A stretch of DNA of 64,000 nucleotides from the NCBI GenBank assembly GCA_963922205.1, contig CAWUHX010000167.1:124001-188000 (forward strand), read 5' to 3'. The notes beneath the pieces are model-generated. The model was given only the letters and a program-made list of their open reading frames with translations, searched no databases and was not told where the DNA came from. The stretch comes from Romanomermis culicivorax (taxonomy: Eukaryota; Nematoda; Enoplea; Mermithida; Mermithidae). The translations under genes and the position numbers were made by a program. Each line of letters begins with the position of its first letter. Position 1 is the stretch's first letter. Shown here in pieces: positions 33,450 to 46,700 of this stretch.

Positions 33450-36400
33450 TTATTTTAAACGGTGTTTCTCGATATTGGCAAAGCCAGACGAATAAAGAGT
33501 GATGAAAGATCTATTCACTTGAAATCGCGTAAGTTTCCGCTTTTCAGACTTCAATGAAAATAAATTCCTTGTAGATTTGAAACGTTCGGCTTCTTCGATA
33601 CTTTGCAGTAAAGGTGCATCGGTTGTTTCGGGTAGAAATAAGGAAAGAAGGCCGGCCATTATCGTAAATGCACCCATAATCAATAACGGTAGAATTCTAT
33701 GATATAAGCCCTGAAATCAGAAACAATAGAAACAAAACAACATAAAAGCGTAAAAAATTACTAGCGAGACTAAGTACGGCGCCAGAAGAAGTCCAATACC
33801 GGCGATCATCGAACTCATACCCATACCCATAGCTCTTACTACCGTAGGATACAATTCACCGGCGAAAATGTATATAATACCGAATGACGCGGCTATACCG
33901 AACTTCCCCAGAAATGCTAAACCGCTGATGACCCATTTTTCGTCTGAAAATTGTAGAGAAATGACTCAATAAGAAACTGTATGTAGTCAAAGACAATGGA
34001 ATTTCAATTATGACCTTCTATTTCAGTTAAGCAAAGTGAAGTGTTTTTTGAGTTAATCGAACTTCCTTCTGGAAGCTAGATCTTTTTATGTTTGTGAAAA
34101 ATGAATCTATGCAGGTTCAAAAAATCAAACTTGAAATTGTCAGAATAAAATATGAACTAAATATTCACTCCAATTACAGTCTGTCTCAGTGTTTTTTAGC
34201 GGCACACCCATTAGCAGTGTCGCTAATGACAGTTTGACTTCATTAGCGCAAATTTTTTTTTAACATTTGGCGAGTTATGCGAATCTGTCAAATAATCAAA
34301 GTTGGTCGACTTTTTGATGTTGATATACTATATCATTGAAATAAAATTTTGCCTGATGGAAAGCATTTAATTAAAAATTTGAGTTAAACGTACCCACCTA
34401 TATTCATCATAGTAAATCCTAAAATAAAAATTATGTCATTAGCGCTCCGCGTTAATGACCAAATATATGATTACTTTTTTAGCACGGTGATAATGAACTT
34501 GGGCCTGTGCTAATGAAAATTTTAGTCGTGCTAAGAAACAGTAATACAAATAAGGAAAGTTAGCTACCATAATGTCGTCAACCAGCTAGAAACGAAAATC
34601 AGTTAGAAATCAATAAATTTTTGACAAATTTGTGCAAAACAACAAAAACTGTGACAACAAAATCCAGGCAACTACCCGAAGAAATTGGATGCTTCAACCA
34701 GATAGAACTTCTGCTATTGCCCAGCATTGCTTATCGTTTATACTCAATGAAAACAATGATTCTTCCGTTCCATAGTTAATACGAGATTTTTCACTTCCTC
34801 ATACACTTTTTCGTACAAAAAATGCAAAAAACTCACGCATAGGAACGAAAATGGTCGATATACAAGCCACTCCGCCGATTAACATCGATATGAAAAGCGA
34901 CCAACGACGACCCATTTTATCCAAAAATACCCACGTTGTAAGATAAGCGGGAACTTCAACGGCGCCGTTAATCATGAAAGAAACATAATCATCGACTTCC
35001 AGATTGGAAATATTGAACGTTAGACCGTTATAAACAACAGCATTCACGAACCTTGGAGAATGGAAACATTTATTGAACACGTAAAAGAATGAGCAAGTGG
35101 AATGAAACGCTTCAAAATTTGTATCGAAGTCTTTCTCAAATATTTACTAAACTTTCGATTCAAAAAAATCAATCTGAATCAATTTTCTGAAATTTCTATG
35201 AACGCTTTCAGTCTTACGAAAAATTAATGTTGCTTGACAATATTTTCTTATCAACTTTTTTGGTATCAAAATTTCAGAATTAAAAATTTTCTAATCACGG
35301 ATTTAGTAAAAATTCAAGAAAATGATTTCGTCTCTCAATGCCGGTTTTTGAATATATATCTGATTTTGATCCAAAATCTCGTCTCACTTCGTTAATATTT
35401 TATATTGCACGTGAAACTCACCAAATAAACGAAATAAGGATAAACCGCATCCGCATATTTCTCGTTTGAACCAAGTCGGTCATATTATGTTTAGATTCGC
35501 CCTGCTTATTACAAGTGGTACAATAATATAACGTCTCCTGTAAGAGTTTAGAACAGATCACCATAATTTTTTCTCCCTATATAGATTTTTTGGGATATCG
35601 AAATCAGCTAAATAATTTTTTCTCACAATTGAAGGGAATCAGAAGTAAAATTTGCGAATCTCCGGATCATTATACTAAAACCTTGCAGAAAAACTAAGAA
35701 TTTTTATTAAACCTGCCACGCGAGGCACTAAGCTCCAATGCATGCTTTTTAATTGTAAAAACGTTATCCGGAAAGCCGGTATTCAGAACACAAGCATTTC
35801 AAACTGATTTTTTTCGTAGTAGGAACCGATTAAAACGAGAAAAACAAGGAATATCCGGCTTACACAATCCCGCCTGATTTCTGAAGGGTCTACAACAATT
35901 TTGTTGAACTTTGCGATTTTCAATAAATGTTTGTAAGCCTGATCGATCTTGCCTTCAGTGATTAACCATCTGGGCGACTCCGGCAAAATCCTGAAAAAAT
36001 ATAATCTTAAATGTCAGATTTTCAATGTTTACAAATTACTTTAACAATAGCAATGCACAGAAATATAGTGTTTCATCTGTAAGCCCATATAAAAACGAAA
36101 AAGGTGACCTTCCATAAGAGTAGATTTTAGAATTATTGTGATTTGAAGGTATGGGATAAAGATTGAGAACTAATTTCTGCAAGTACGAAGCCTGAAATTT
36201 CACTAACCACCAATAAATGAAAAGCACGGCGAATGGGGCGTTACTGACGAAGGTTATAATGGACCAAGACCGTATCAGCGACGCAATGAATCCGAGGGCA
36301 CACATAGCCAATCCGAAAATTATGCATACGACCATGCCGGCAAAGATTCTTCTGGACGGACCGATGAGCTCCATTGCTGAAGTAAAAGTCATTTGCATAT

Positions 36401-39400
36401 AAAAAAGCTGAGAAAACCAAAATCAAGAAGAAGCAATGAGTAAATCAGATTCTTCAGAAGATCAAGGAAAAAGTAAACATGATTGCAGGGTTCATGGCGA
36501 TTTCAAAAAACAAAGTTCTCGGCTTTTTCCCGGTTAGGTGAAAGAAGTTTTACCCCGGTAGGTTATGAATGTCTTCAATCTTCATCGCTTATAAATGCAA
36601 AAGCTCACGCTGAAAAGTTTGAAAAATTCCAAGCTTGCGGGAAAAATTGAGAGAATTGATGAAAAATCTCGGCAAAATACCGACTAAACGAGTAAAAAGG
36701 ACATAATTCAATTGGAATAAACTGTTGAAGGTTAATTAGTAAAGTGAAAGTAGATATGCTAACGGTCGGGCCTGATAAAAAACAATGACTATTATACTCA
36801 GGCCCCTAACTAGGGGGCGAATGGGGGAATTCTCCCCCGAAATGAAATCGAACAAAAAATTTTTAGCCCGTCAGATAATGCAGCTTCAACCGAAAAGATG
36901 CATTTCTCTGAACTTTAGAAGGCTGCCTTCTATCAGGCGCAACTGCCTTCTATCAGGCGCAACCGGTAACATATCTGCTTCCACCTACTAGTTAAATTTC
37001 AACAGTTTCAATCAATTGAGCAACCTTATCTCTTTTTTATTCGTCAAGAACCAGTATTTTGCCAAAAATTGAGGTTTTTGATCGATCCTCTGAATTTTTT
37101 CTATGGCATAGAACACGTCAAATGTTTTCAACGTGAAACTTTGCATTTATAAACGATGAAGACTGATCACATCATTCTTGGCTGTAAATTTAGAACTTTA
37201 CTTTCAGTGATGTTAGTTGCAAAAATTTATTTTTCAAAGTTTTAGTATATAAAAATTCGAAAATTTTTATATTTTAAAATAATGAGAAAGAAAATTGCAA
37301 CCAATTGGCATGATTTTAATTCACATTTAAAATTTTTTCACAATTATCCGAAATGCAAATACTCAAATTTATGGTGATTAGGGACGAGTTAGTAAATTGA
37401 TTTTGAAATGGCTGCCCATTTAGCAGTTCGGAACATTTTTCAAAATGTGACATCTAAAGGATGTCTTTTCCATTTTGGAGAATGCTTAATTCGGAATATT
37501 CAACGACACAGTTTGATGCCTCTCCATGAAATTGAGAATTCGGAATTGAAAAAGTGGGTTCACTTGGTAAAATCATTAGCTCTAGTACTGCCCGACCTCG
37601 TTATTGAAACGTGACAACAATGCTACAAAATCTACTAGACGGTCTTAATCAACAAGTGCTAGAATTCGTTGAATATATTGAAGTATTACTGATGTGTACG
37701 ACATAACATGCAGTTCATTCGTATCCCAATTTTTAGAGTGCGTCCAAGTTTAGTTTGTGTATTAGAAAGCACTCGTAAATTCACTAACTTATACAATTTT
37801 CTAATTGAAAATGCAGCGAGGATTTTAAATATGCAAAGGACATTACGATCTGATAAGTAGTTTCTGAAATAAGCCGATTCTGCTGAGATAAATATAAAAT
37901 TAGGTGTCATGATCATACGTGCACAGCATAGAAATTCTGCTGGAGGACAGCCAGTACAGGGGATAGGATACAATTTTTTTCGTTTGTGATAACGAAAAGA
38001 AAGGTCTTTTGACATCCAATCAGCACATTCTCCAACCTATATTAGTCAAACATGTGAAATTATTTTCTTGGACAGTATATTTTAAGTTTTAATGTTACCT
38101 CTTTGGAATCAAAAAATTCTTTGTGACAGTCGGAAACTATAAAGTTTGTTTAAACTAAGTTATTTTTTTGTTCAGAAAGATCGTTTAAATACAGTATCAT
38201 TTTCATTCCTATGACGACTTTCTCTTCTCTCTTGCCTGGGGGCCGGCAAGAATCTGCTGGGAGTCAATCAAAATCTGCTGGGGGTCACATGTATGGTCAT
38301 GATGATTTTGAATGAGGAAGCTGCGGTGTACAGATAGCAGATACATGTTTCGATACCCCTATGGATGCTAATGTTACCCAAGAAGTTTTAGTGTCTCCCT
38401 GACCAAACTTAGACGACAATGAGCGAAGAAGTTTTGGAGCATCCTGTTTTATGCACAACTTTTTTGGTGATACTCATCAATCAATGAACATTGGAAGTTT
38501 GAAATTCGGTCATATCATAAAATTGATACTTCCTTGAAACTACCAAAATCCCAAAATGTCAGCTTGCTTGTTTGGAAGACTGCAAAAATACGGGTACACC
38601 ACTCATCTTAGCACTCCAATGTTGCTGCTTCATGAAAATAAGCTCAAGTATTCAGATTAATTTTGAAGATGTAAACTATTTTAAGATCAACTGGCTCAAT
38701 GGAATTTGCCGGTTGGAAGTTTGGAATCATTTTGATTATCAATGGCTAGATGTAAAATTAGGCCCAAGAACAACAAACCACGCTGAAGTGTGGCATAATC
38801 GGTTTAATTATGATTTTGGGCATCCTCATCCAGCTTTGAACAAATTTTTACACTGGCTTCAAGAAACTGCGAATGTCAACAATATTCGAATGCAATTATT
38901 AGCTGGTAAATTCATACAAAACCCGTGAAAAACTTCCAGGAGCACATGCATATGGGCCCTGACATCCTCAAAATTGAATTGCCTTTCAGAACAGTTTGAT
39001 TCTTGTTATTTCTCACATTTCAGGTATTTTTTATCAAAACAGAAAAGTGTGTGACACTTATCTATCCAATCAAGCAACCGGTCATCAGATTTTCATTATG
39101 GTGTGCAATTTCAAGTCCCCCATTTTAATTTCAATACAATGTACGGCTCAGATCTTTTTCCTCAATTCCAAATTTTTTCCTCGAAAGACCCGTTTGAGGA
39201 AAGAACAGCGCCCCTAAACTTAAAATAGAAGCCAAGCAAGAAAAAGAATTTATTAAAATCAATAGAAAATCCCAATTTTCAACAAATCCAGTCCGAATAC
39301 CGAAGATAAATTGGTTAATGAGAAGAGAAACTTTAAATCATGAAAACCACGAACGTTTATTTCTTCCGGTGCATAGCACGAGAGAATTTGGGAACACAGA

Positions 39401-42400
39401 AGCTTATGAAATGTTGTTAAATGTATTCAAGCGACAAGTTGAAATATTTTCGGTTTAGATTGCCAGTCAAAAAATAATGGCATTGAATAAATGCACAGAG
39501 CGAGCCAAAAGAAGGCGACAGGTGCTGACTTTCATAGCCTTCAAATGGATGAAGCTTTTTTAGAGCAGTTTGCTGCCGTCGATAGATAAAACATCTGGCA
39601 TAAAAACTGCAAAGTTTCAGTCAGACTGTTCAAATATTGACTGACTAGAAACAAGAATACTAAACCTGGTTTTTTTTTGATCAAGGATTTTTTTGATCCT
39701 GGCGAAATTTGGCCCATATTGAAATAAGAAACTGCCAACTTTAAATTACGTGTAAATCGCAAATCTGGGTGATTTTTAAAGTACTCTCTTGTGTAAAAAA
39801 CCTTAAAACTCATTTTTAAAATAGGACAACTTTTACTTAGATTTCACAACTTTTAATTTTTGAAAAACGACCACTTATACAAAATTTTTGTTTATCTGAA
39901 AAACATAAAGGTTAAGAGCCTAAGACTTGGCCCTAACAAAAAAGACAAATATATGATTCTAATACAGCAATCCACATTAAGAAAGCTTCATCCATTCGAC
40001 AGTTATGAAAGTCAGCACCGGTCGTCTTTTTTAGCTCGCCATGTGTAAGGAAATTGGGAATATTTACAAAATTCATCGCGAAAATGCCAATTCTCACTGT
40101 ATTTTCAAAGTGTGTTTTATTCACTCTAATCTGAGATGAGAAACAGATTGGTGGAAGCAATCAAGGTTAACTGAGAAATGCAACAAAACTTCTTCTCGAC
40201 TACGCCTTAGCCCAATTTTAGTGAATGTTATGAATTATTGTCAATACCGGCGCGAAGCGCAGGGAAAATATAAAATTTAGACTTTTCGAATTGCACCAAA
40301 ATGCGTCTTCTCACCTATGCCAACAGTATAAACGCTCAAAAAAATTTCCGTTCAATACGGAAAAGGCCCGAAAACTTTTCCGCACGGTCAAAAAGAGTCC
40401 GTAGTGTGCGGAAAAAACCCTGATAGGTACATACAGCTGTACGAACAAAGTCTTTGAGCATAGTAAAAAACAAAGTTTCGTAACATTCTTTGCTTTCAGT
40501 CAATCAATGAAAACATGTTGATTTTACTTTCGAGATTCCTGAAAATTTTAACAGTAAAAATGACCATTAAAAGCCAAAAGTAAAAAGTTCCCAGAAGCAA
40601 TTAAATAAATTTGAAAATGCGATAAAATGTTCATTTAATTATGAATTTTTCAAGATATTCACGGTTTTCACGGTCCAACTAAAAATTTTCGGCTTTTTCC
40701 CGGCTTTCCCGATCGCTATGAACCCTGTGGTTTGAAAATTTGCGTCAGGATTTTCTCTGGGACCAACAAAAAATCTTTGCTTCAGGAGCAACGTCTACTG
40801 TAGAAATATAAGGTTCTTCCTGCTGAAAAAATCGTACATGCATCAGGATCGAAGCAGCTAATTTGAATTTTGTACGACTGTTCTTATCAGATTAACAATC
40901 ATATTTTATGCAAATTAAATTACAATTTCATTAAGCTAACATAATTTTTAAATTTTGATATGGCGACGCAATTCGATATAGCAACGCAGTTTAAAAACAT
41001 AAGGCTCACCAATAATGAAAGGGATTTGATATAAAGCTGGGAAAGTCAACCCGACAATAAAACGTAATGCACTAAACATGAAAATGTTGGTCGCGAATGC
41101 ATTGGCTGTTCCGAAACCGACTTGAATGGCCAATATTGAAAAAAATGACGCTCTTCGACCCCACCTGCAAAAAATGATCCACTAACCGTGAAAACGCTAG
41201 CCATATGGTCGACGATTTCTGGGGGGGGGGTCCCATAGCACTTCCCCCCAATTACATGTATGGTCGTGAGCTACAATTAATTTTCATTTCTCTTTAAAGT
41301 TTGAGGAGCTAGAATTCTGAGTTTCATTCGACTGAGAAAAAGTTCCTGATTTTGAATGTAACTCATTTGAACTAAGCTCGAAAATAATTTTTGATATGGA
41401 ATCCTAAAACTTCCGACACAAAAACAAAGTATCGGAACCATACATGTAACGAGATCCTGAGGTCTGGGAGGGAAGGTCGGGCGACCTTTTTGGGCCGGAG
41501 GTCAGTGATTCCCAAAATTTTAAGGGGAGGAGGAAGCAAAATTTTTTATTTTTTTCACTAAAAAAGTCCGAAAATCGGTTAAAAAATAGTGATTTTGTCT
41601 AAAAAACTGTAAAAAATGTATTCATGGTGCCGAGCATCGGGAAAATTGACATTTTTGACCATTTTTAGTTTAAAAATTTACAATATTCAGCAAAAAATTG
41701 TCATTTTTCAGCATTTTTCCAACCAAAAGTATCTGGGTCCCTCTGACTATGTGTCTGGCCATAGGATTGGGAAATCCTGGGGGGTGTTGCCTAATGGCTA
41801 GCCATAGATTTCTGGGAGGGGGTTTCTATAGCACTTCCCCCTCCCAATTGCATATATGATCGGAACATGAAAAAACTAACGCTGATGTAAAAACTCAAAT
41901 AAAATTGAAGAACTTCAACCTGCCGGCACCCGGCACGGAACATTTGGCTCAAGATTACACGCGTACTCTAGAATTTTCGAAACATTGTCAGTTCGATCGA
42001 AGACGATTAATAACTTCATAAGCCTTTTCTAACCAATGCTTACTTATCTGCAATATAACCGAATACGATATTTCCAATGAGGCTTCCAATGTAGAAAACC
42101 ATTGTCGAGAACGCAGGTAGATACGCACGTTCGCATACCAGATTGAACTAAAAACGTGACCAATAGAAAAATTGAGTGACCTGAGGAATGTATTTTCAAG
42201 TAGAAAATTCATATCCAGTTTATGCTTGTTTAATGTTTGTACTGCAAGTCTTTACCGCGCCTTTCGAGATGATGCTGTTTCCGCTTTAGCACCTTGCTTT
42301 CTTAATGAAAAAATTATGGAAAACAGAAACAAAGAAACTGGTGAATGGCGGAGAAATAAAATATTCGTCTAAATTTTTCAAGATCATTTCTTCTACAAAG

Positions 42401-45400
42401 ACATCATAGAGACGGTAGTGTTTATCCGATGCTTGCACAAAAAAGCTAAAACATTTTTTCAATATCACTCAACGGTATGCGATCGGCATTTTGAAGAAAA
42501 TGTACATTCTTATCCGTAGTTTTTTTACTGCTTTTTACCTGGGTCAAAATTTTCAGAGTAAAGTCAAACTCGTAAAATTCTGAGCAACTTATTGTGGTAA
42601 GAAAAGATACATAATCTTTGATGCGTGAGCTCTGAAAGAGATGTTCCCGTTTTGCAATTTTTGAATTCACAGTTTTGATTTTGTTGTTTTCAAAACTGCA
42701 ACTGCAAATTTACAGTGTTGAAAAAAGTGCTCATGAATGGCTTACTATAATAAAAAATGCCGCTAAAAGTGTCAACAGTCAGTATTGAGCAATTTCAAAC
42801 GATTTTGTAGGTCAGAAAAACAAAAGGTTGGGTCGGAATTTCGGTTGTGTATCAGTTTGAATATGACGCAATTTTTGCTCTTGCGCTCAAATTTTTTGAG
42901 GATGGCTGATTTCTTTATATTTCTACTCGGTTGAAGCCCACTGTCAATAGGCGATGAAAAACATTTTCTCTTCACAATGCTGCTACTCAGTACAAAACAA
43001 TCGCCGTGGCAGACAATCAGATCTTTCATACTAGAACTCTAAAATTGGAATGCTTAATCAAATCAAATTGAAGTTCGTAGAAGCTTTGCAATTTTTTTAA
43101 TATAATTTTTCTAAAAGAACTATTTTTATTCGCTCTTTGCTTTTCTCGACCCTTCAAGTTGAAGTTGAATGTTAGAACAGTTGAAAGCTTCAACTGTTCT
43201 AACATGGCTAAAACTTTGACCACTTTGATATAATGCTAAGGTTACCTCGTTCTTGTTGAAAACCTTCGTCCACACCAGGGTTTTTTCCGCACGCCTTCAT
43301 CCGCACTGTGCGGAAATGACCCAAATTTTTTTCCGCACACGAAAACTTTTTCCGTTCGAAGTTTAAATCATTTGAAAAATGTGTGAAATGAGCGAAAATT
43401 ATAGATTGCTAAGAAAATAATGAAAAGTATCTGTTTTTCTATCTCAAAAACATTATTTTAGATTGATTGAGCAAAGTTAATAGTTGCTGCTGTCATTTCT
43501 GTGATTAGAGCTGAAGATTTATAGATTCCAATTGATTTTCCAATTGATTCAATTTCTACATTTTGATATTCTAGAATGCTGGAAAATGAGCCTTTTCAAC
43601 CTTTATCTCTAAAATAGAAGGTTTCAAAAATCGTGTAGTTTCCCAATGACAAAATTTGTGTTCACAAAGTTCAGAAAACCTCAAGTGAGAGAAAGAATTC
43701 ATGATGATCAATATTAAATCTCAATTTTCAACAAAATCCGAACCTATAGTCCGTTTTTTACAAAATGCTTTCCAATTGAAAAAGTAACACGAATAAATAT
43801 TTACACTGTCGTATAAATCTTTAACATAGAGCTCTTGCCTTAAAATTTCTCACTCGAAAAATTTTAAAGGTTAGGTCAGTATGCTCGCAAATTTCCAGTC
43901 CTATATGATATATTGTTTTTCAGAAAATCGTGAAAATCTGGAATACTACTTGCTTTCCACCTTCATTAGTTAGAAGCATTTCAAGAAAAAAGACTATAAT
44001 ACTGAAGATTACTAATTGATGAATGGGATGAGAAACTTCAAATCATGAAAACCATGCACACTTAACTTCTGATGCGTCACACCAGAGAATTTTTGAACAA
44101 AGGAGCTACTAAAATCTTGGAAAATGTATTCTAGAGATAATTTGTAATACTTTCGGTTTAGATTTTTCCTAGAAAAATGATGGTATTAAATAAATGTGTG
44201 GAGAAATGTGGGAAAAATCAGCAAATTCATATGAGAATTCCAATTCACACTACAAAGTGACGAGTTTTACTCACTCTAGCAGAGACATATAAGATTGATG
44301 GAAACAATCAGGGACAACCGAGAAATCAAACTAAATTTCTTTTTGGCTGTGCTTCAGCTTAATTGTAGTTAATATTATAAATTATTTTCATTGCCGGCGC
44401 TCCGCGCCGGAAAAATTTGAGATTTTGACCACCCAAATTGCACCAAAATGCACCTTTTCATCAATGCCAGCAGTAGAAACTCCCAAAGAAATTTCCGCTC
44501 TGTGCGGAAAATGCCCAAAAATTTTTCCGCACAGCTCAAAAAAAAGTCCGCACTGTGCGGAAAAAAACCCTGGTCTACACAACAGAAATGTTATTTCTCG
44601 TCATAAACTTTTTGTTTTTTTAAATTAATGCATCTCGAGGCTTTTCAACTGGAGTTGGATCATAAAAACAAATGCTTGCGTTTACAGGGATCATACAGAT
44701 TCCCTGAAACCAAATCCCCTGACTTGGTTTTTTCAACGAAAATTCCCACTTTTTTTTGTATAAAATTATGTAATAAAGTTCTTTCCGTGAAAAAAGTAAA
44801 TCCACGACACAAATAGTCCGTTTCGAAACGTCGTCAGAAAAGATAGATTTTCCCGGCCTTTTAGCGAGTTAATATCTCAAGATTTACGGGCGTTTTAGCA
44901 TAATTTCCATTTTTTGGCATAATTCCGGTCGATAAGTGTACTTATCTCATTGTTGTGACATTGTTAAATGTAAATAATATGCCGGAAATATTTCTTCATT
45001 TTTCATTCAAGTCATGTTTACGTACTCAAAATTACTCAGACAGAATACTTGAAAGGCCTAAAATTTAAAATATACACTTACAGTCAAATAGCGGAAAAAT
45101 CTTTTTTGCGCATTAACTCCATGATAACGTTTTTTCGACATCAGTTTTAGCAGTTTTAACAGTACTTTGAATAAACTACTGTTATTGCTCTGATATTTGA
45201 ACCTATTTTTAATTGAGACAGAAAAAATTCGTTCAGCGCAGAAATTTTTTAACCATTTCTGCGCGAGTGCAGATAGAGACGTACACAAAAAAGAATTTGT
45301 GAGATAGAAAATTCAATTTGTGCGGTCATCTTTTTTTTGCTTTTAACGTGGTTCATATAACAATTTCAGAAAAATATGCAATTGTTTTTCAACTTAATCC

Positions 45401-46700
45401 TAAATAACATGACTTTCACGGGTTTGCCAGAAATAGATAAAATATCAAGACAATCTCAGGATTACCAGATTCCCAGGTTGTGTATGAACCAGAATACACA
45501 AACTCACACATAAGTCATAATAGAATTACTGGACCTAGACAATATGCTGATGTTTTCAATCAACAAGGTAATGCCGTCAACCAGCTGGAGTACTGAAGAA
45601 GTTTGAACGACGAATTCAAGCAAAACAGCGAAAGTCATATCAACATTGAGCTGAAACAGAATAAGACTCGAAAAATCAAGCAAACAACTAAAAAATTGAA
45701 CTCTTGAATCACAAGAACTTCTGTCATGAACTAGCATTGAGTGTTGTCTGTATACTATGATACTGATTGACATTACAATTTTGCTCATGTTCAGAATTAT
45801 ACTGAACTGATTACCAAATGTGTCCATTTCAAATATGCTTTGAAACGTTTCTGGTGTTGTACTATTCTTTAGAAACATAAAATGTTTCCGTCCTTTGAAT
45901 AAAAACTATTTACTTCCTAAAAGATAGATATCCAATGGTGAATTTGATAAAACTATTTTAAACCTTCACTTTCTGCTACAAGTACTATAATTATCAAATG
46001 AGATTGGAAACATTCTGTCAGCCAGTAAGTAGTACAATAAAAATTGAAAAGCAACGTTCAGGGAAAAATTAAAACTTTTAAACTAGCGTTGAAAATGTCT
46101 ACTTAACATCCAAGTTTCAGGTCAGAAATATCAAAAGCTGTTTCAATTTGCCAGACACAAGTTGCAGTTCTTGTAATTCAGTCCAATGATTGAAATGTCT
46201 GAAACCGAACTAAAACCGAAAAATATCCCCCAAAATTTTCGGTTTAGGTTTGGCAATAATGAACATGAATTTGTAAGACTAATGGTAACTATAGTAAGAT
46301 TAAGATTATCAGATACATTTCATTAACGTTTCATAATTTTTACCTCTGTAACAATTGTACTTTCGTAAACCGATTTATCGAATTCGAATTCACGGCATTC
46401 AACTATCGTCACGTTTACAGCTAAACTTGAACTTCCATTGTCTTGGTAAATTTTACTGGGCAAAATGAACGATTCGTCACACCTTTTATACAAGATGTTT
46501 GTCGACGAACTTTCGAGTGCACTCGAGTAATTCGTATTATTTTTACAACGATGGGCCGGTACGGCAGCTACGAAAACTTGATTGAATGCCGTCCAAGCCG
46601 ACGGTATACTGGCCGGCAGGCAAATAATAAAGTACATGATCAACTGATAGCTACCGAAATCACCGACCTTGGACAAAATGTCGTCGAATTCGAGATCCAT
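33450..46700 (-). CDS. SLC22-type organic cation transporter (MFS), complete, 9 exons, 561 aa
   Basis: Predicted plasma-membrane transporter with twelve membrane segments, of the SLC22 organic cation/carnitine/carcinine type; the substrate cannot be read from the sequence. Exons on the minus strand: 46344-46700, 42044-42147, 41010-41164, 36208-36376, 35864-35990, 35422-35537, 34837-35051, 33762-33943, 33450-33710 (stop). All phases join and the total is 562 codons including the stop, close to the usual 550 for the family. Segment 1 lies near residues 20-42. A long Cys-containing extracellular loop follows, as is typical of SLC22. MFS signatures are in the expected order: ADKWGRR (152-158) after segment 2, PESPRWL (265-271) in the central loop, DKMGRR (387-392), GELYPT (443-448) and LPET (501-504) after segment 12. 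Introns of 4.2 and 4.6 kb carry a hAT-like element and a MULE remnant. Nothing suggests a pseudogene. Confidence 0.93.
34187..34543. mobile_element. hAT-like MITE with CAGTGTTTTTTAGC end in SLC22 intron 7
   Basis: The left end CAGTGTTTTTTAGCGGCAC and the right end GTCGTGCTAAGAAACAGTA are inverted. GCTAATGAC/GTCATTAGCGC palindromes are subterminal. Flanking duplication not clear. Confidence 0.6.
36785..37010. mobile_element. Possible transposon end with 20-bp tandem duplication
   Basis: Begins with CCCCTAACTAGGGGGCGAAT and GGGGGAATTCTCCCCC palindromes. Two adjacent copies of CTGCCTTCTATCAGGCGCAA follow at about 36922-36961. The GGTTAATTAGTAAA phrase just before it (36729) recurs at 63078, followed by similar text. 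Confidence 0.4.
37408..38928 (+). pseudogene. MULE-like transposase-derived gene, degraded, inside SLC22 intron 3
   Basis: Two plus-strand pieces. 37408-37614 reads FQNVTSKGCLFHFGECLIRN and continues to ALVLPDLVIE. 38572-38928 has VWNHF, LGPRTTNHAEVWHNRFN and HPHPALNKFLHWLQ. MULE-type transposases have KGC.FHF.Q...R.+Q, then the R.NN..EGWH...N....HPN.+.F+ block near the C-terminus. Here NN is TN and the G of EGWH is V. Stops and about 950 non-coding bases separate the pieces. Opposite strand to SLC22. Confidence 0.62.
39226..40422. mobile_element. hAT-like 'CCGCAC' element, partial copy
   Basis: The right end GTGCGGAAAAAACCCTG at 40422 and the internal text (for example AATCATGAAAACCA and TTCGGTTTAGATT) match 43276-44572. 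The left end is missing or replaced. A damaged CCGGCGCGAAGCGCAGG hairpin is at 40247-40263. Confidence 0.6.
41199..41262 (-). mobile_element. Truncated poly-G MITE end
   Basis: 64 bases running from GCTAGCCATATGGTCGACGA to ATTACATGTATG, identical to the right end of reverse-oriented copies. The rest is absent. Confidence 0.8.
41439..41858 (-). mobile_element. Poly-G MITE copy 4 (reverse, diverged), TSD ATCGGAAC
   Basis: 420 bp in SLC22 intron 2, flanked by ATCGGAAC (41431-41438 and 41859-41866). Ends CATACATGTAACGAG and CCAATTGCATATATG. The GC hairpin is decayed (GGTGCCGAGCATCGG). This copy is clearly older than the others. Confidence 0.85.
43169..43205. repeat. Perfect 17-bp stem palindrome with 3-base spacer
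   Basis: ATGTTAGAACAGTTGAA, spacer AGC, then its exact reverse complement. Lies in SLC22 intron 1, 70 bases before the hAT element. Too tight a loop for a miRNA precursor. Confidence 0.8.
43276..44572. mobile_element. hAT-like 'CCGCAC' element, 1297 bp, TSD GTC(C/T)ACAC
   Basis: In SLC22 intron 1. Ends CAGGGTTTTTTCCGCAC and GTGCGGAAAAAAACCCTG; flanks GTCCACAC (43268-43275) and GTCTACAC (44573-44580) agree at 7 of 8. Subterminal GTGCGGAAA/TTTCCGCAC repeats. CCGGCGCTCCGCGCCGG hairpin at 44394-44410. No intact coding frame. Confidence 0.82.
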
